DNA of 64,000 nucleotides. Source: Paenibacillus apiarius (lineage in GTDB: Bacteria > Bacillota > Bacilli > Paenibacillales > Paenibacillaceae). The stretch covers positions 5,518,001-5,582,000 of the forward strand of contig NZ_JAFFHZ010000001.1 of the NCBI RefSeq assembly GCF_017052585.1, in the 5' to 3' direction. Positions 44,861 to 53,517 of this stretch are shown piece after piece. Within the stretch, counting starts at the first letter, position 1. Every line of letters begins with the position of its first letter. The notes below the pieces were generated by a model. That model did no database searches. It saw only the letters and a program-made list of their open reading frames with translations, and was not told the origin of the DNA. Position numbers and translations under genes: made by a program.

Positions 44861-46531
44861 GTGGTGGACGATGAGAAAATGAACACCAATGAAAAGGGCG
44901 ATGCGATGGAGCATGGCACATCAGTAACGGGTGCCGGGGATTCACTCGATACGCGTATGGCGGATGGGGAAGGTGAAGACACCCTGACGACCCGTCAAGG
45001 ACATCCCGTAAGAAATAACCAGAATATACGAACAGTGGGGAATCGGGGTCCGGCAACGCTGGAGAATTACCAATTCATCGAAAAAATTACGCACTTTGAT
45101 CGCGAACGCGTTCCCGAGCGGGTTGTGCATGCACGCGGCGCGGGTGCGCATGGGTATTTTGAAGCTTACGGAACAGTCGGGGATGAGCCTGCTTCTAAAT
45201 ACACCCGGGCGAAATTGTTCCAGGAGGCGGGCAAAAAAACACCGGTCTTTGTTCGCTTCTCCACCGTGATACACGGCGGTCATTCTCCGGAAACGCTGCG
45301 CGATCCGAGGGGCTTCGCAGTCAAGTTCTACACGGAGGATGGAAACTGGGATCTTGTCGGCAACAATCTGAAAATATTCTTTATTCGCGATGCGATTAAA
45401 TTCCCGGATATGATTCACGCCTTCAAGCCTGATCCGGTCACGAATATTCAAGACGGTGAACGATTCTTCGACTTCTGCTGCAACTCGCCTGAGACGGTCC
45501 ACATGGTTACCTTCGTTTACTCGCCATGGGGGATCCCGGCCAACTACCGGCAGATGCAAGGCTCTGGCGTGAATACATACAAGTGGGTGGACAATGAGGG
45601 GCATGCCGTTCTCGTTAAATACCATTGGGAGCCGAAGCAGGGGATTAAGAATTTGACGCAAGCGGAAGCAGAAGAAATTCAAGGTAAAAACTTTAATCAC
45701 GCCACGCAGGATCTATATGAAGCGATTGAACGCGGAGAATATCCGGAGTGGGAGCTGTTCGTGCAAATATTGAGCGATGATGAGCACCCGGAGCTGGATT
45801 TTGATCCATTGGATGATACGAAAATATGGCCGAGAGAGGAGATCCCATGGCTGCCGGTTGGACGGATGGTATTGAATAAAAATCCGGAAAACTATTTTGC
45901 CGAGGTTGAACAGGCTGCCTTTGGGACCGGAGTTCTCGTAGACGGCATGGATTTCTCGGATGACAAAATGCTGCAGGGGCGCACGCTTTCTTATTCGGAT
46001 ACCCAGCGTTACCGGATTGGAGCGAACTATTTGCAGCTTCCGATCAATGCGCCGAAGAAGCGTGTGGCAACCAATCAACGTGACGGGCAAATGGCATTTT
46101 ATGTGGATGCAGCTCCAGGCCAGAATCCGCATATTAACTATGAACCATCCTCATTGAACGGTTTGAAAGAGGCGCCTAGAACAGACAACGAATACACGCC
46201 GCATGTGGAAGGGAAATTGGTGCGGGCAAGCATCGACCGAACGAATGATTTCAAGCAAGCAGGTGAAACCTATCGGGCGTTTGATGATTTTGAGCGCGAT
46301 GATCTCATCTTGAATCTCGTGACTACCTTAAAAACGTGCAATTCCCATATCCAGGAGCGGATGGTCGAGTTATTTACGAAGTGTGATGAAGAGTATGGGC
46401 GCCGCGTAGCTGAAGGATTGCAGCAATGTGCGAACCAGGGGGCATCCGATCACGGGCCGATTGGTTCTGCGAACACAGGTGAAGCAGTCAAGGAAGCCGA
46501 ACGCAAAGGGCATAAGACGGATTCGTATTAA
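44861..46531 (+). CDS. monofunctional heme catalase (KatX/KatA type)
   Basis: AAAAGGAGGATGAA precedes GTG 44861. The 556-residue protein has a polar N-terminus of about 45 residues, then the catalase core: [20 protein letters not shown] with the catalytic His near residue 90, [20 protein letters not shown] with the catalytic Asn, and [20 protein letters not shown] with the heme ligand Tyr. It decomposes H2O2. The length and long N-terminus resemble spore catalase KatX (about 547 residues) more than vegetative KatA (about 483). Subtype is tentative. It is a single gene followed by a hairpin. Confidence 0.92.
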   Translation: MVDDEKMNTNEKGDAMEHGTSVTGAGDSLDTRMADGEGEDTLTTRQGHPVRNNQNIRTVGNRGPATLENYQFIEKITHFDRERVPERVVHARGAGAHGYFEAYGTVGDEPASKYTRAKLFQEAGKKTPVFVRFSTVIHGGHSPETLRDPRGFAVKFYTEDGNWDLVGNNLKIFFIRDAIKFPDMIHAFKPDPVTNIQDGERFFDFCCNSPETVHMVTFVYSPWGIPANYRQMQGSGVNTYKWVDNEGHAVLVKYHWEPKQGIKNLTQAEAEEIQGKNFNHATQDLYEAIERGEYPEWELFVQILSDDEHPELDFDPLDDTKIWPREEIPWLPVGRMVLNKNPENYFAEVEQAAFGTGVLVDGMDFSDDKMLQGRTLSYSDTQRYRIGANYLQLPINAPKKRVATNQRDGQMAFYVDAAPGQNPHINYEPSSLNGLKEAPRTDNEYTPHVEGKLVRASIDRTNDFKQAGETYRAFDDFERDDLILNLVTTLKTCNSHIQERMVELFTKCDEEYGRRVAEGLQQCANQGASDHGPIGSANTGEAVKEAERKGHKTDSY

Positions 46532-46544
46532 AAAAGGTGGCCTG

Positions 46545-46577
46545 AAAGCCGCTTATCCATCAGGGTGAGCGGCTTTT
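46545..46577 (+). terminator. terminator after the catalase gene
   Basis: The stem AAAGCCGCT/AGCGGCTTT with a 14-base loop is followed by a short T run. Confidence 0.65.
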
Positions 46578-46673
46578 CGACACATAGCGCCATATATTCA
46601 GTATTTTTCTCCACTTCTTCATGAACAAAAAAATCACGTCTTGCCACCATTAAGTGTATAAAAAAGGTAAATT

Positions 46674-46720
46674 CCTCCCTCAATCACTAGTCCGCCCTAG
46701 TCTGAGGGAGGTTTCTTTCT
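46674..46720 (+). terminator. second terminator-like hairpin
   Basis: The stem CCTCCCTCA/TGAGGGAGG encloses a 20-base loop and is followed by TTTCTTTCT. It lies just upstream of the GNAT remnant and may be left from a deletion. Confidence 0.6.
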
Positions 46721-46753
46721 GTAAATTTGCATATGTCAAAAGACCGGGTGCCA

Positions 46754-46968
46754 TTAAAATATCGATCGGCTTCTATACCGCCCCCGAGCACCGGAAACAG
46801 GGATACGCCAGCGCGCTGGTTGCTGAACTATGCAGCATCATTCAAAAAGAGGAGTTGATTCCTGTCTTGTATGCAGATAGGGTCAATCCCGATTCGAACA
46901 ATGTGTACAGAAAAATTGGATTTACCGAGCGGGGCATAATTAGAGAAATGGCTTTTGTTCAGAACTAA
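46754..46968 (+). pseudogene. C-terminal remnant of a GNAT acetyltransferase
   Basis: The last 70 codons of the frame ending at 46968 read KISIGFYTAPEHRKQGYASA, then LVAELCSIIQ and NNVYRKIGFTERGIIREM. This is acetyl-CoA-binding motif A (xxHRxxGYAxxL) and the C-terminal strand of a GNAT. All of the N-terminal half, about 200 residues in this subfamily (FR47-like), is missing. The apparent upstream frame overlaps a terminator hairpin and is not homologous. No start signal precedes it. Confidence 0.7.
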
Positions 46969-47025
46969 TTGCCAGCAAGCAGGCTTCTGCGGCCGAATTG
47001 AAATTTGTATAGGAGAATTATTATA

Positions 47026-47053
47026 TTGATGTAAATTCAATTCGCGTTATAAT
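47026..47053 (+). promoter_or_regulatory. sigma-A promoter of the FMN riboswitch transcript
   Basis: TTGATG (47026-47031), a 16-base spacer and a perfect TATAAT (47048-47053) lie about 55 bases before the riboswitch. Confidence 0.75.
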
Positions 47054-47104
47054 TAAGAACGGGGCATGACCGTTTATTGGAGTGCCTACATTATGAATTT
47101 GAAT

Positions 47105-47250
47105 AAGGATCTTCAGGGCCAGGTGAAATTCCTGACCGGCGGTAAAGGGCTGAAAAGCAGCCCCAAGCCCGCGACTCGCTGCAAGCTTGCAGCGACTGAC
47201 TTGGTGCAACTCCAAGGCCGACGGTATAGTCCGGATGGGAGAAGATCGCT
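47105..47250 (+). ncRNA. FMN riboswitch (RFN element)
   Basis: The conserved RFN segments appear in order: P1 GATCTTC (47108) pairing with GAAGATC (47241), CAGGTGAAATTCCTGACCGG followed by CGGTAAAG, AGCCCGCGAC, a variable hairpin (GCTGCAAGCTTGCAGC), TTGGTGCAACTCCAAGGCCG, then ACGGTATAGTCCGGATGGGA. These match the aptamer consensus (GGTGAAATTCCCGACCGGCG, AGCCCGCGA, GCCGACxGTATAGTCxGGATGGGAGA). FMN binding normally lowers expression of riboflavin synthesis or uptake genes. The next gene, 140 bases downstream, is an EamA transporter. No clear terminator follows, so translational control is likely. Confidence 0.95.
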
Positions 47251-47387
47251 TAAGCGTTTCACGTGAAGAACTGCACATGACAGCTCGAATCGGAATTTGC
47301 TTCATCATGACCTTCATCATGACGGATAGGCGACGTATGTCTTCTTCAGCCAGATCCTGTATTCAACGACCTTGGAGGTTATTGAAT

Positions 47388-48308
47388 ATGGACCACGTTA
47401 TTCACGTTGAACAGAGGAACAGCAGCACGCGCAGAGGAGTTCTGCTCGTCGCGCTGGGGGCTGCCCTATGGGGTCTTGGGCCCATCTTCCGTGTTCTAGT
47501 GTTGGAGTATTTGACTTCGACACAAATCGTCCTCATCGAACATCTTATTTTACTCCTTTATGCAGCCCCTATTCTCTGGGTACACCGGGGGGAACTTCGG
47601 GGATGCTCTTGGCGTCATTTGTTCGCGCTCCTTTTCATTTCATGGGGAGGCTCGGTAATGGCGACCATCATGTTCACGGAAGCTTTCGCACACGGCAATC
47701 CGAATGCGGTCTTGCTTCTGCAGAAGCTGCAACCGATATTTGCCGTCATACTGGCACGTATTCTGTTGAAAGAAACGCTTCCCAGACGCTTCCCGATACT
47801 GCTGTTGCTGGCAGTGGCCGGAACATACTTGTTAACGTTTGGATGGTCGTTGCCAATTGGCCATGTGCGCGAGGTGGTAGGGGTGAGCAGTCTGCTTGCT
47901 CTCGGGGCAGCGTTCCTATGGGGCGGATCCACCGTAATGGGCAGATTGATGCTGGACAAGATGGAATATGAAACGGTTACGGCATTGCGCTTCCTGTTGG
48001 CGCTGCCGCTGTTGTTCATGCTGACATGGAACGAAAATCCAAGTTGGAATATCCCTGCAGCACAGCTGGGCACGGTGTCATTTTATATTATCATGCAGGC
48101 ATTGCTGTTAGGTTTGGTAAGCTTGCTGTTATATTATCGCGGCTTATCGGTTACGAAGGCTTCTTATGCGACCCTTGCGGAGCTGTCGTTTCCGCTTGTC
48201 GGCATGATGATGAACTGGATCGTCTTCAAGGAAGTCGTCACCATTCCGCAATTGACAGGGTTCGTCTTAATATGGGTTGCATTGTATTTGGTTTCTAGAC
48301 AACAGTAA
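47388..48308 (+). CDS. EamA/DMT family transporter under FMN riboswitch control (candidate flavin transporter)
   Basis: ATG 47388 follows CCTTGGAGGTTATTGAAT. The 306-residue product has ten membrane helices in two EamA repeats (GVLLVALGAALWGLGPIFRV; FAVILARILLKETLPRRFPI; GAAFLWGGSTVMGRLMLDKM; LSFPLVGMMMNWIVFKEVVT). The FMN riboswitch in its leader points to riboflavin as substrate. RibN of proteobacteria is a known EamA riboflavin importer under the same type of riboswitch, while the usual Bacillota importer is RibU. The substrate is thus an inference from the regulator, not from residues. The unit is monocistronic and ends in a terminator. Confidence 0.85.
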   Translation: MDHVIHVEQRNSSTRRGVLLVALGAALWGLGPIFRVLVLEYLTSTQIVLIEHLILLLYAAPILWVHRGELRGCSWRHLFALLFISWGGSVMATIMFTEAFAHGNPNAVLLLQKLQPIFAVILARILLKETLPRRFPILLLLAVAGTYLLTFGWSLPIGHVREVVGVSSLLALGAAFLWGGSTVMGRLMLDKMEYETVTALRFLLALPLLFMLTWNENPSWNIPAAQLGTVSFYIIMQALLLGLVSLLLYYRGLSVTKASYATLAELSFPLVGMMMNWIVFKEVVTIPQLTGFVLIWVALYLVSRQQ

Positions 48309-48333
48309 GTGCTATTCGAATACATTATCATCG

Positions 48334-48366
48334 ACCTTCCTGGAATAAGTCCAGGGAGGTTTTTTG
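48334..48366 (+). terminator. terminator after the FMN-controlled transporter
   Basis: The stem ACCTTCCTGG/CCAGGGAGGT has one mismatch and is followed by six T. Confidence 0.85.
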
Positions 48367-48502
48367 TGAATATCTTGCCGTTTACCGCTATATTGCTCAG
48401 AAAGAACTTTATTTCATGCAATTATTTTCCTTCAACTCCCATCATAAATTCCTTGTAAATATGCAAATTAATCATCATTGGCCATTATGAAGGGGAATAC
48501 GC

Positions 48503-49069
48503 ATGAAACTAAAAATGACTCTGTTATTCACATGGACCGTTTTCGATCCCATCTACTGCTCATTGCGAAGGCTGACTTATATCGACCGTGCGAACCATAA
48601 TATTTTCAGGGTGAAATTGCTCACGTATCGAGGCAAGGAAATAGCGCTGTCCGACGGAACGAGTATCCGGAACAAGGATTTATTGGTGAAGATTCATTTG
48701 TATAATGTGCAGTTGTTACGGCAAGTGCTGCATGTAACGAATGACGTTCAAAAGGGGCGCCTCATTTATCGGTCCGTGGAACGCTCGCTGCCGGGAGTGT
48801 GTCAATTCATCCGGAATCATCCAAGAGCGAATGAAATCAAAGCGATCTTCGGAATCACCATGTTGAATCGGGGATGCCGTCAATTGGGCTTTGACGTGGC
48901 GCCTATTCCAAATGCGTTCTATCGGGGGGTTAAATGGATTGTCCAAATGCCTATCCATTTGATTTCGGTGTCAAATCCGACAAAGCGATTCAAAAGGCGG
49001 AATTTCCCGTCATATTTAGTGATGTCTAAAAACAAGCTTGAAAAAATATATGGCCATCCATCTACATAG
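48503..49069 (+). CDS. YkoP-like conserved protein
   Basis: The 188-residue product starts MKLKMTLLFTWTVFDPIYCS and has the conserved order IFRVKLLTYRGKEIALSDGT, NKDLLVKIHLYNVQLLR, IKAIFGITMLNRGCRQLGFD and MPIHLISVSNP. This agrees with my recollection of B. subtilis YkoP, encoded there next to a polysaccharide deacetylase and a glycosyltransferase (ykoN/O/T region). The function is unknown. The protein is basic with no signal peptide and possibly one amphipathic segment. AAGGGGAATACGC precedes the ATG. It stands alone here. Confidence 0.7.
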   Translation: MKLKMTLLFTWTVFDPIYCSLRRLTYIDRANHNIFRVKLLTYRGKEIALSDGTSIRNKDLLVKIHLYNVQLLRQVLHVTNDVQKGRLIYRSVERSLPGVCQFIRNHPRANEIKAIFGITMLNRGCRQLGFDVAPIPNAFYRGVKWIVQMPIHLISVSNPTKRFKRRNFPSYLVMSKNKLEKIYGHPST

Positions 49070-49136
49070 GACGTTTGACACATAAGGTGTCGCAGAGCTT
49101 CAACCGATTCGCAGACACTCTCCGCTCTTCATAACG

Positions 49137-49176
49137 AAAAGGGTGCCCTGAGTCTTCGGACGAAGGGCACCCTTTT
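49137..49176. terminator. bidirectional terminator between the YkoP-like and GH92 genes
   Basis: A 13-base perfect stem AAAAGGGTGCCCT/AGGGCACCCTTTT is flanked by A and T runs, serving both convergent units. Confidence 0.9.
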
Positions 49177-49180
49177 ATCA

Positions 49181-51394
49181 TTAACTTTGTTTTGACATCG
49201 CGTATGGCAGCGCCGCTTCGTCATAACGGTCTTCGCGTGGCGAATCGGTCATCTCAAAGGAGATGGTTCCGCCGTTCTTCACCTTATCGTGCTCGAGGTA
49301 CAGCGTCGCCACTTCTGTGCCGTCCATGCGGACGCCCGCCACATATTTGTTCGCGGCGGAGTTATTGTCCGCTTCGATGACGAGCTGTTTGCCGTTCTCC
49401 AGATGAACCGTCATCCGATTGAACAGCGGTGTTCCGATGACATATTCCGGAACGCCCGGGCTGAGCGGATACAAGCCCATCGCGCCGAAAACGTACCATG
49501 CAGCCAAGCTGCCGTTGTCCTCGTCTCCCGGGAGTCCGTCCGGACGCGAGCTGAACAGTTCATCCATCGTCTTGCGCACCCAATGCTGCGTCAAGGACGG
49601 GTAGCCGAGCGCTGCATAGATGTACGGGAAGTGGAAGCTTGGCTGGTTGCTGATTGCGAATTGTCCGAAGTCGATGGCTGCCATTTCAGACATCTCGTGT
49701 ATTTCAAAGCCGTATGAGCCAACCTTGAACTCCGGCTTCGCTGCGAACAGCGCATCCAACTGCTTCTTGCATTGTTCGCGCCCGCCCATCAGCCCGGCAA
49801 GGCCCAGCAGGTCATGCTGTACGGCCCAGCTGCTCTGATATGCGCCGCCTTCCGTATACGGGCCGCCCCACATCGTCGGGTCGAACGGTTCAAGCCAACT
49901 GCCATCCTGCAGCTTGCCGCGCATGAAGCCAACGGCAGGATCGAACAGGTTCTTATAGTTTTTAGCGCGTTCCATTAGCTGCTCATATTCTTCTTGACGG
50001 CCCAAATGCTTCGCAATTTGCGCGATGCAGAAGTCGCCGAATACGTAGTCAAGCGTATTGCACACACTTTCATGCGTGTGAATATCAGCTGGCATATAGT
50101 CGTACTTCAAGTATTCGCCCATGCCTTTGCGTCCGTATCGATTATCGCTGGATACGGTCATGGCATGTTTTAACAACCCTTCGAACGCGGTTTCTACATC
50201 GAAACCGGTATTTCCTTTTACGACGGCATCAGCAAACGATACGTCGATCAGCGTTCCCGGCATCATGCTCCGCTCGCCTGGGGAAGCCCATTTCGGCATC
50301 CACCCGGCTTCCTTATAAGCGTTGACCCACCCCTGCATCATTTCATTGACGAAGGAAGGGTAGAGGAGGTTGTACAGCGGGAATGACGTGCGATACGTAT
50401 CCCAGAAGCCGATGTCCGCAAACAATGGGCCTTCTTCGATCTTGCCGTTGTACGGGCTGTAATGGATCTGCTTGCCGTCCGCATCGTATTCATGGATAGC
50501 ATGCGGAAAGAGGGATGTCCGATACAGACAAGTGTAGAACGTATCCAGCTTATCTTGGTCGTCGCTCTCGACTTCAATGACACCGAGTTGTTTTTCCCAA
50601 GTGTCCGTCGCCATGCTTCTCACTTCATCGAAGGTGCGGGCTCCAATTTCGCGCTCCAGGTTGATGAATGCCTGCTCTTCGCTGATGAATGAGGTGCTTA
50701 TCGTGACATGGACGATGCCATTCTCAGGAACGTCCAGTCCAACATATGCGCCGATGCGCTCGCCTGTCTTCGACAAGGCGTTTAACGGCTTGTATTCATG
50801 ATCGGACAAGCCGCTGGCATTGGCTATGATAGGGCAGCCGAACTTCATGACGAAGTACATGCGGTAATTGTCCGGCGTGCCGCCTGCTTTGGCCGTCGTA
50901 TAGCCAGTTAACGTGCCTTTGTCCGGATCGATCGTCATTGACGCCTCTCCAGGGAACGTCGATAGAATGAGTCTCGCTGCATCCTTGCGATCGAACGTTA
51001 GGCGGATGCTTGCGCAACGCGCTGTTGGCGAGAGTTCCATCATCGTCTGGTAGCGAAGCAATTGAACTTTGAAGTAGTCAGGACGCACGACCATGTCTTG
51101 CTTGCGGAACGAAGACGAGCGCTCAGGCGCCCATACTTTCAGCGGTCCAGTCTGCGGCATTAAAGTCATATGTCCATAGTCGCCAATCCACGGGCTCGGC
51201 TGGTGAGTCAGCCGGACGCCCTCCAGACGGTTATGATGCGGGCTGAAGAACCAGCCGCCAGCGGCTTCGTTCGTCTGCGGACTCCAGGATGCCATCCCGA
51301 ACGGCATGGCAATCAAAGGCAGCGTGTTCCCGTTCGAATACGGATAAATGGAGTCTGTTCCTTGCAGAGGGTTCACATGCTTAAGTAAGCTCAT
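49181..51394 (-). CDS. GH92 family alpha-mannosidase, cytoplasmic
   Basis: The 737-residue product spans both GH92 domains. The N-terminal sandwich starts VNPLQGTDSIYPYSNGNTLP and contains WFFSPHHNRLEGVRLTHQPS. The catalytic barrel has FADIGFWDTYRTSFPLYNLL, SYGFEIHEMSEMAAIDFGQF, and the signature GLPGDEDNGSLAAWYVFGAM near residue 617, which includes the catalytic general base region (GDEDxG). GH92 enzymes are Ca-dependent exo-alpha-mannosidases. There is no signal peptide, so imported oligosaccharides would be the substrate. GAGAGACAATAG precedes ATG. A divergent AraC regulator is next door, presumably controlling it. Confidence 0.93.
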   Translation of the reverse strand: MSLLKHVNPLQGTDSIYPYSNGNTLPLIAMPFGMASWSPQTNEAAGGWFFSPHHNRLEGVRLTHQPSPWIGDYGHMTLMPQTGPLKVWAPERSSSFRKQDMVVRPDYFKVQLLRYQTMMELSPTARCASIRLTFDRKDAARLILSTFPGEASMTIDPDKGTLTGYTTAKAGGTPDNYRMYFVMKFGCPIIANASGLSDHEYKPLNALSKTGERIGAYVGLDVPENGIVHVTISTSFISEEQAFINLEREIGARTFDEVRSMATDTWEKQLGVIEVESDDQDKLDTFYTCLYRTSLFPHAIHEYDADGKQIHYSPYNGKIEEGPLFADIGFWDTYRTSFPLYNLLYPSFVNEMMQGWVNAYKEAGWMPKWASPGERSMMPGTLIDVSFADAVVKGNTGFDVETAFEGLLKHAMTVSSDNRYGRKGMGEYLKYDYMPADIHTHESVCNTLDYVFGDFCIAQIAKHLGRQEEYEQLMERAKNYKNLFDPAVGFMRGKLQDGSWLEPFDPTMWGGPYTEGGAYQSSWAVQHDLLGLAGLMGGREQCKKQLDALFAAKPEFKVGSYGFEIHEMSEMAAIDFGQFAISNQPSFHFPYIYAALGYPSLTQHWVRKTMDELFSSRPDGLPGDEDNGSLAAWYVFGAMGLYPLSPGVPEYVIGTPLFNRMTVHLENGKQLVIEADNNSAANKYVAGVRMDGTEVATLYLEHDKVKNGGTISFEMTDSPREDRYDEAALPYAMSKQS

Positions 51395-51425
51395 CTATTG
51401 TCTCTCCTCATATGTCCAGATTTAT

Positions 51426-51478
51426 TGTCATATTAAATATGCCTTTCATGTTATATTGTATGTTAATATGTCATATTA
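51426..51478. promoter_or_regulatory. direct repeats in the GH92-AraC intergenic region, candidate AraC sites
   Basis: TGTCATATTA occurs at 51426-51435 and again at 51469-51478, 43 bases apart (four helical turns), in the same orientation. Direct repeats between a gene and its divergent AraC regulator are typical activator sites. Confidence 0.45.
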
Positions 51479-51567
51479 CACCTATCATATTTTTATAATT
51501 TCTATCACTTTTCATGATAAAATAAAAGGGACAACGGTTTATTACATTTGGAGAAAAGAGTGATCGG

Positions 51568-52440
51568 ATGTTTCCTTACAACTTGCATGGCGACGAAGAA
51601 ATCTATGGGGAATTTCCTTTCACGCTCAAAATTCATCGTTTGAACGTGGCCGTGCCCGCTCATGTGCATCATTTCATCGAATATACGTATGCCATACAGG
51701 GCAGAGGCAAAGAAATTATCAACGGAGTAGAAAAGGAACTGACGCCGGGAACCTTCACTTTATTGTTTCCCCATCAGGTGCATGAATTAGACATCGCCCC
51801 CGGAGATGAATTGCATCTATATGTGGGAGCGATTGGCTTGAAGGCTTTTTTTGGTGCGGGCGACTCGTTTCTGGCCTTGCACAGCTTGCTGAAGGGTGCC
51901 GAAAATGACAAAAACACGACCTACAAGCTGGACGAGACGACAGCGCGAGAGGTGCATTTGCTGCTTCAGCAAATGCATGAGGAGGTGCGTGAGGAGAAGC
52001 CATGGAGCCGTATGATGTTTCTGGCCAAGCTGACGCAGGTATTCGTCTTATTCGACCGCTGCCGTCAGGAGCGGCTGGATGAAGGGGCGGCAAGCTACGG
52101 GAGGAACCCTCGCAGAGGAATGTGGGAAGTCGTTCATTACGTGTATCAAAATTTCAAAGAAGATATAACGCTGGATACACTATCGAAGCAGTACAATTAC
52201 AGCGTTTCTTATATTAGTTCGGCGTTTAAACAAATGGTCGGAGAAAACTATTATTCCTTTCTGGAACGAATTCGCATCGCGCATGCCTGCAACTTGTTGA
52301 TCGGTACAGACATGAAAATTACCGATATTGCTTATGAAGCCGGGTTCAAATCATACCCGACGTTTATTCGTGTATTTCAATCCCGGATGAGCATGACGCC
52401 GACCACATACCGCAAGCATAACAACATCGAGTTGAGATAG
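51568..52440 (+). CDS. AraC family regulator with cupin sensor, likely for the GH92 gene
   Basis: The 290-residue protein has an N-terminal cupin-like sensing domain (VPAHVHHFIEYTYAIQGRGK, GTFTLLFPHQVHELDIAPGD) and a C-terminal double helix-turn-helix of about 100 residues. The latter includes ITLDTLSKQYNYSVSYISSA, FKQMVGENYYSFLERIRIAH and MKITDIAYEAGFKSYPTFIR. It is divergently transcribed from the mannosidase gene across 173 AT-rich bases. It most likely activates that gene when a mannoside binds. ATG 51568 has a weak ribosome binding site (GAGAAAAGAG). Confidence 0.88.
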   Translation: MFPYNLHGDEEIYGEFPFTLKIHRLNVAVPAHVHHFIEYTYAIQGRGKEIINGVEKELTPGTFTLLFPHQVHELDIAPGDELHLYVGAIGLKAFFGAGDSFLALHSLLKGAENDKNTTYKLDETTAREVHLLLQQMHEEVREEKPWSRMMFLAKLTQVFVLFDRCRQERLDEGAASYGRNPRRGMWEVVHYVYQNFKEDITLDTLSKQYNYSVSYISSAFKQMVGENYYSFLERIRIAHACNLLIGTDMKITDIAYEAGFKSYPTFIRVFQSRMSMTPTTYRKHNNIELR

Positions 52441-52540
52441 AGGCTTGTGTCGCAAAGCGAGTGTCGATCATCCGGTTCATGTTAGAGCGATGAGAGGCGG
52501 GGCCTGGGAGCAGGGACTTCGAACAGAAGTCCCTTTATCC

Positions 52541-53185
52541 TTATAAGCGGATTTTAAATGAGCGTTTAGATAGCGGATAGAGCCATTTAACGCCTCTTGG
52601 CGTCAATGTATCGGCAATCAAATGGGAAGCATAACCGCATATGGATACGGCCATGATGCCTTCAACGTGAAGCTGCTGCTCTAAGCCCCAGCCGATGGCC
52701 CCCCAGAACAGGGTGGCCCATATGGTGTGCGACATTCCCCTATGACTGAGCCATGGCACCCAGGCGACAAATACACCCAAGCCGAGCAACCAGTTCCACC
52801 CCAATGTCCATCCCCAATAGAGCAGACCGCAGCCAACCAGGCTTACCATGATGTTGCGGGTGACGCCTTCTTTGGCGACAAAGCCGAGCAACAGTATGAT
52901 TACCGAGACGATACTCAGCTCCTGATTGACAAGTCCATGCGTCGAATACTGATAAATGACGCCAGCGGCGAGACAGACACCGATCCAGAGGAATATTTCG
53001 TGCAGCCATTTGGATACCTTGCCGATCTTGCTGCTCAATATGCTGGGGCCGTCCAGATCCGCACTCAGGGCGGATAATGCCGACACCGCAATATATAAGG
53101 ACGCGTTCTTCAAGGTAAATGGATAATACACGGCTGCAGCAGCTCCGACGACAATGCCGATAGTAAGGTGAGTCGATCCCTTCAT
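52541..53185 (-). CDS. YdjM-like membrane metal-dependent hydrolase (DUF457 family)
   Basis: ATG 53185 follows GAAAGGAGAACAT. The 214-residue protein starts MKGSTHLTIGIVVGAAAAVY; the THxxxG motif is the first conserved metal-site element. It also has SALSADLDGPSILSSKIGK (DxD) and WVPWLSHRGMSHTIWA (HRGxSHT), then YASHLIADTLTPRGVKWLYP (HLxxD). About five hydrophobic helices are present. These motifs define the YdjM/YfhO-like DUF457 family, membrane proteins with a putative zinc centre. B. subtilis ydjM is induced by DNA damage, and a LexA-like box is present here too. Enzymatic activity is unproven. Confidence 0.85.
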   Translation of the reverse strand: MKGSTHLTIGIVVGAAAAVYYPFTLKNASLYIAVSALSALSADLDGPSILSSKIGKVSKWLHEIFLWIGVCLAAGVIYQYSTHGLVNQELSIVSVIILLLGFVAKEGVTRNIMVSLVGCGLLYWGWTLGWNWLLGLGVFVAWVPWLSHRGMSHTIWATLFWGAIGWGLEQQLHVEGIMAVSICGYASHLIADTLTPRGVKWLYPLSKRSFKIRL

Positions 53186-53226
53186 ATGTTCTCCTTTCAT
53201 AGCTGCTAAATTTCTTGATGCGAGAA

Positions 53227-53240
53227 CAAACATATGTTTG
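53227..53240. promoter_or_regulatory. LexA (DinR) box candidate upstream of the YdjM-like gene
   Basis: CAAACATATGTTTG is a perfect 14-base palindrome and matches the Bacillus LexA consensus CGAACRNRYGTTCG at all but the symmetric outer pair of G/C positions. It ends about 40 bases before the start codon. Confidence 0.65.
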
Positions 53241-53353
53241 CATCCAGTTATTATACCTATTTTCGTATAGAATTAGCAAGACTTCCAAGGCAAGCAAAGT
53301 ACAGAGAAATGGTGGAGCTTAACTCTAGAGACGTGCAAAAAAAGGGGAGCGAA

Positions 53354-53443
53354 ATGTTTTTTATCGGAAAAATTGATCATTTATCAAAAGGGAGCTACAA
53401 TCATAGAGGGCACATTGGTTTATTAGCATTATTCAGTAAATAG
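53354..53443 (+). CDS. possible 29-aa leader peptide upstream of aspA
   Basis: AAAGGGGAGCGAA precedes an ATG and 29 codons (MFFIGKIDHLSKGSYNHRGH, ending LLALFSK). Its 3' end lies inside the arm and loop of the hairpin at 53407-53460. It could be a leader peptide or chance. Codon content does not decide. Confidence 0.3.
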   Translation: MFFIGKIDHLSKGSYNHRGHIGLLALFSK

Positions 53444-53460
53444 GGACGTGCCCTTTTTTA
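53407..53460 (+). terminator. terminator-like hairpin in the aspA leader
   Basis: The seven-base stem AGGGCAC/GTGCCCT encloses 34 bases and is followed by six T. No plus-strand gene other than the 29-codon frame precedes it. Confidence 0.5.
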
Positions 53461-53470
53461 TGACGCTGTG

Positions 53471-53484
53471 TGAAAGCGTTTCAA
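53471..53484. promoter_or_regulatory. cre-like CcpA site candidate before aspA
   Basis: TGAAAGCGTTTCA is close to the ideal cre TGAAAGCGCTTTCA but one base short. It lies 35 bases before the aspA start. Weak evidence. Confidence 0.3.
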
Positions 53485-53517
53485 AAAACCGATCATACGA
53501 GAAGGAAAGGGATCAAA

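Larger units (their letters stand above)
53186..53517. other. intergenic region, 332 bases: LexA box, small frame, terminator-like hairpin, cre-like site
   Basis: Besides the LexA-type box it contains a 29-codon frame (53354-53443), a hairpin (53407-53460) and a site resembling a catabolite-responsive element in front of aspA. Confidence 0.5.

Noticed and set aside
44942-45700. 252-codon minus-strand frame
   Set aside because: It is antisense to the catalase gene with no translation signals.
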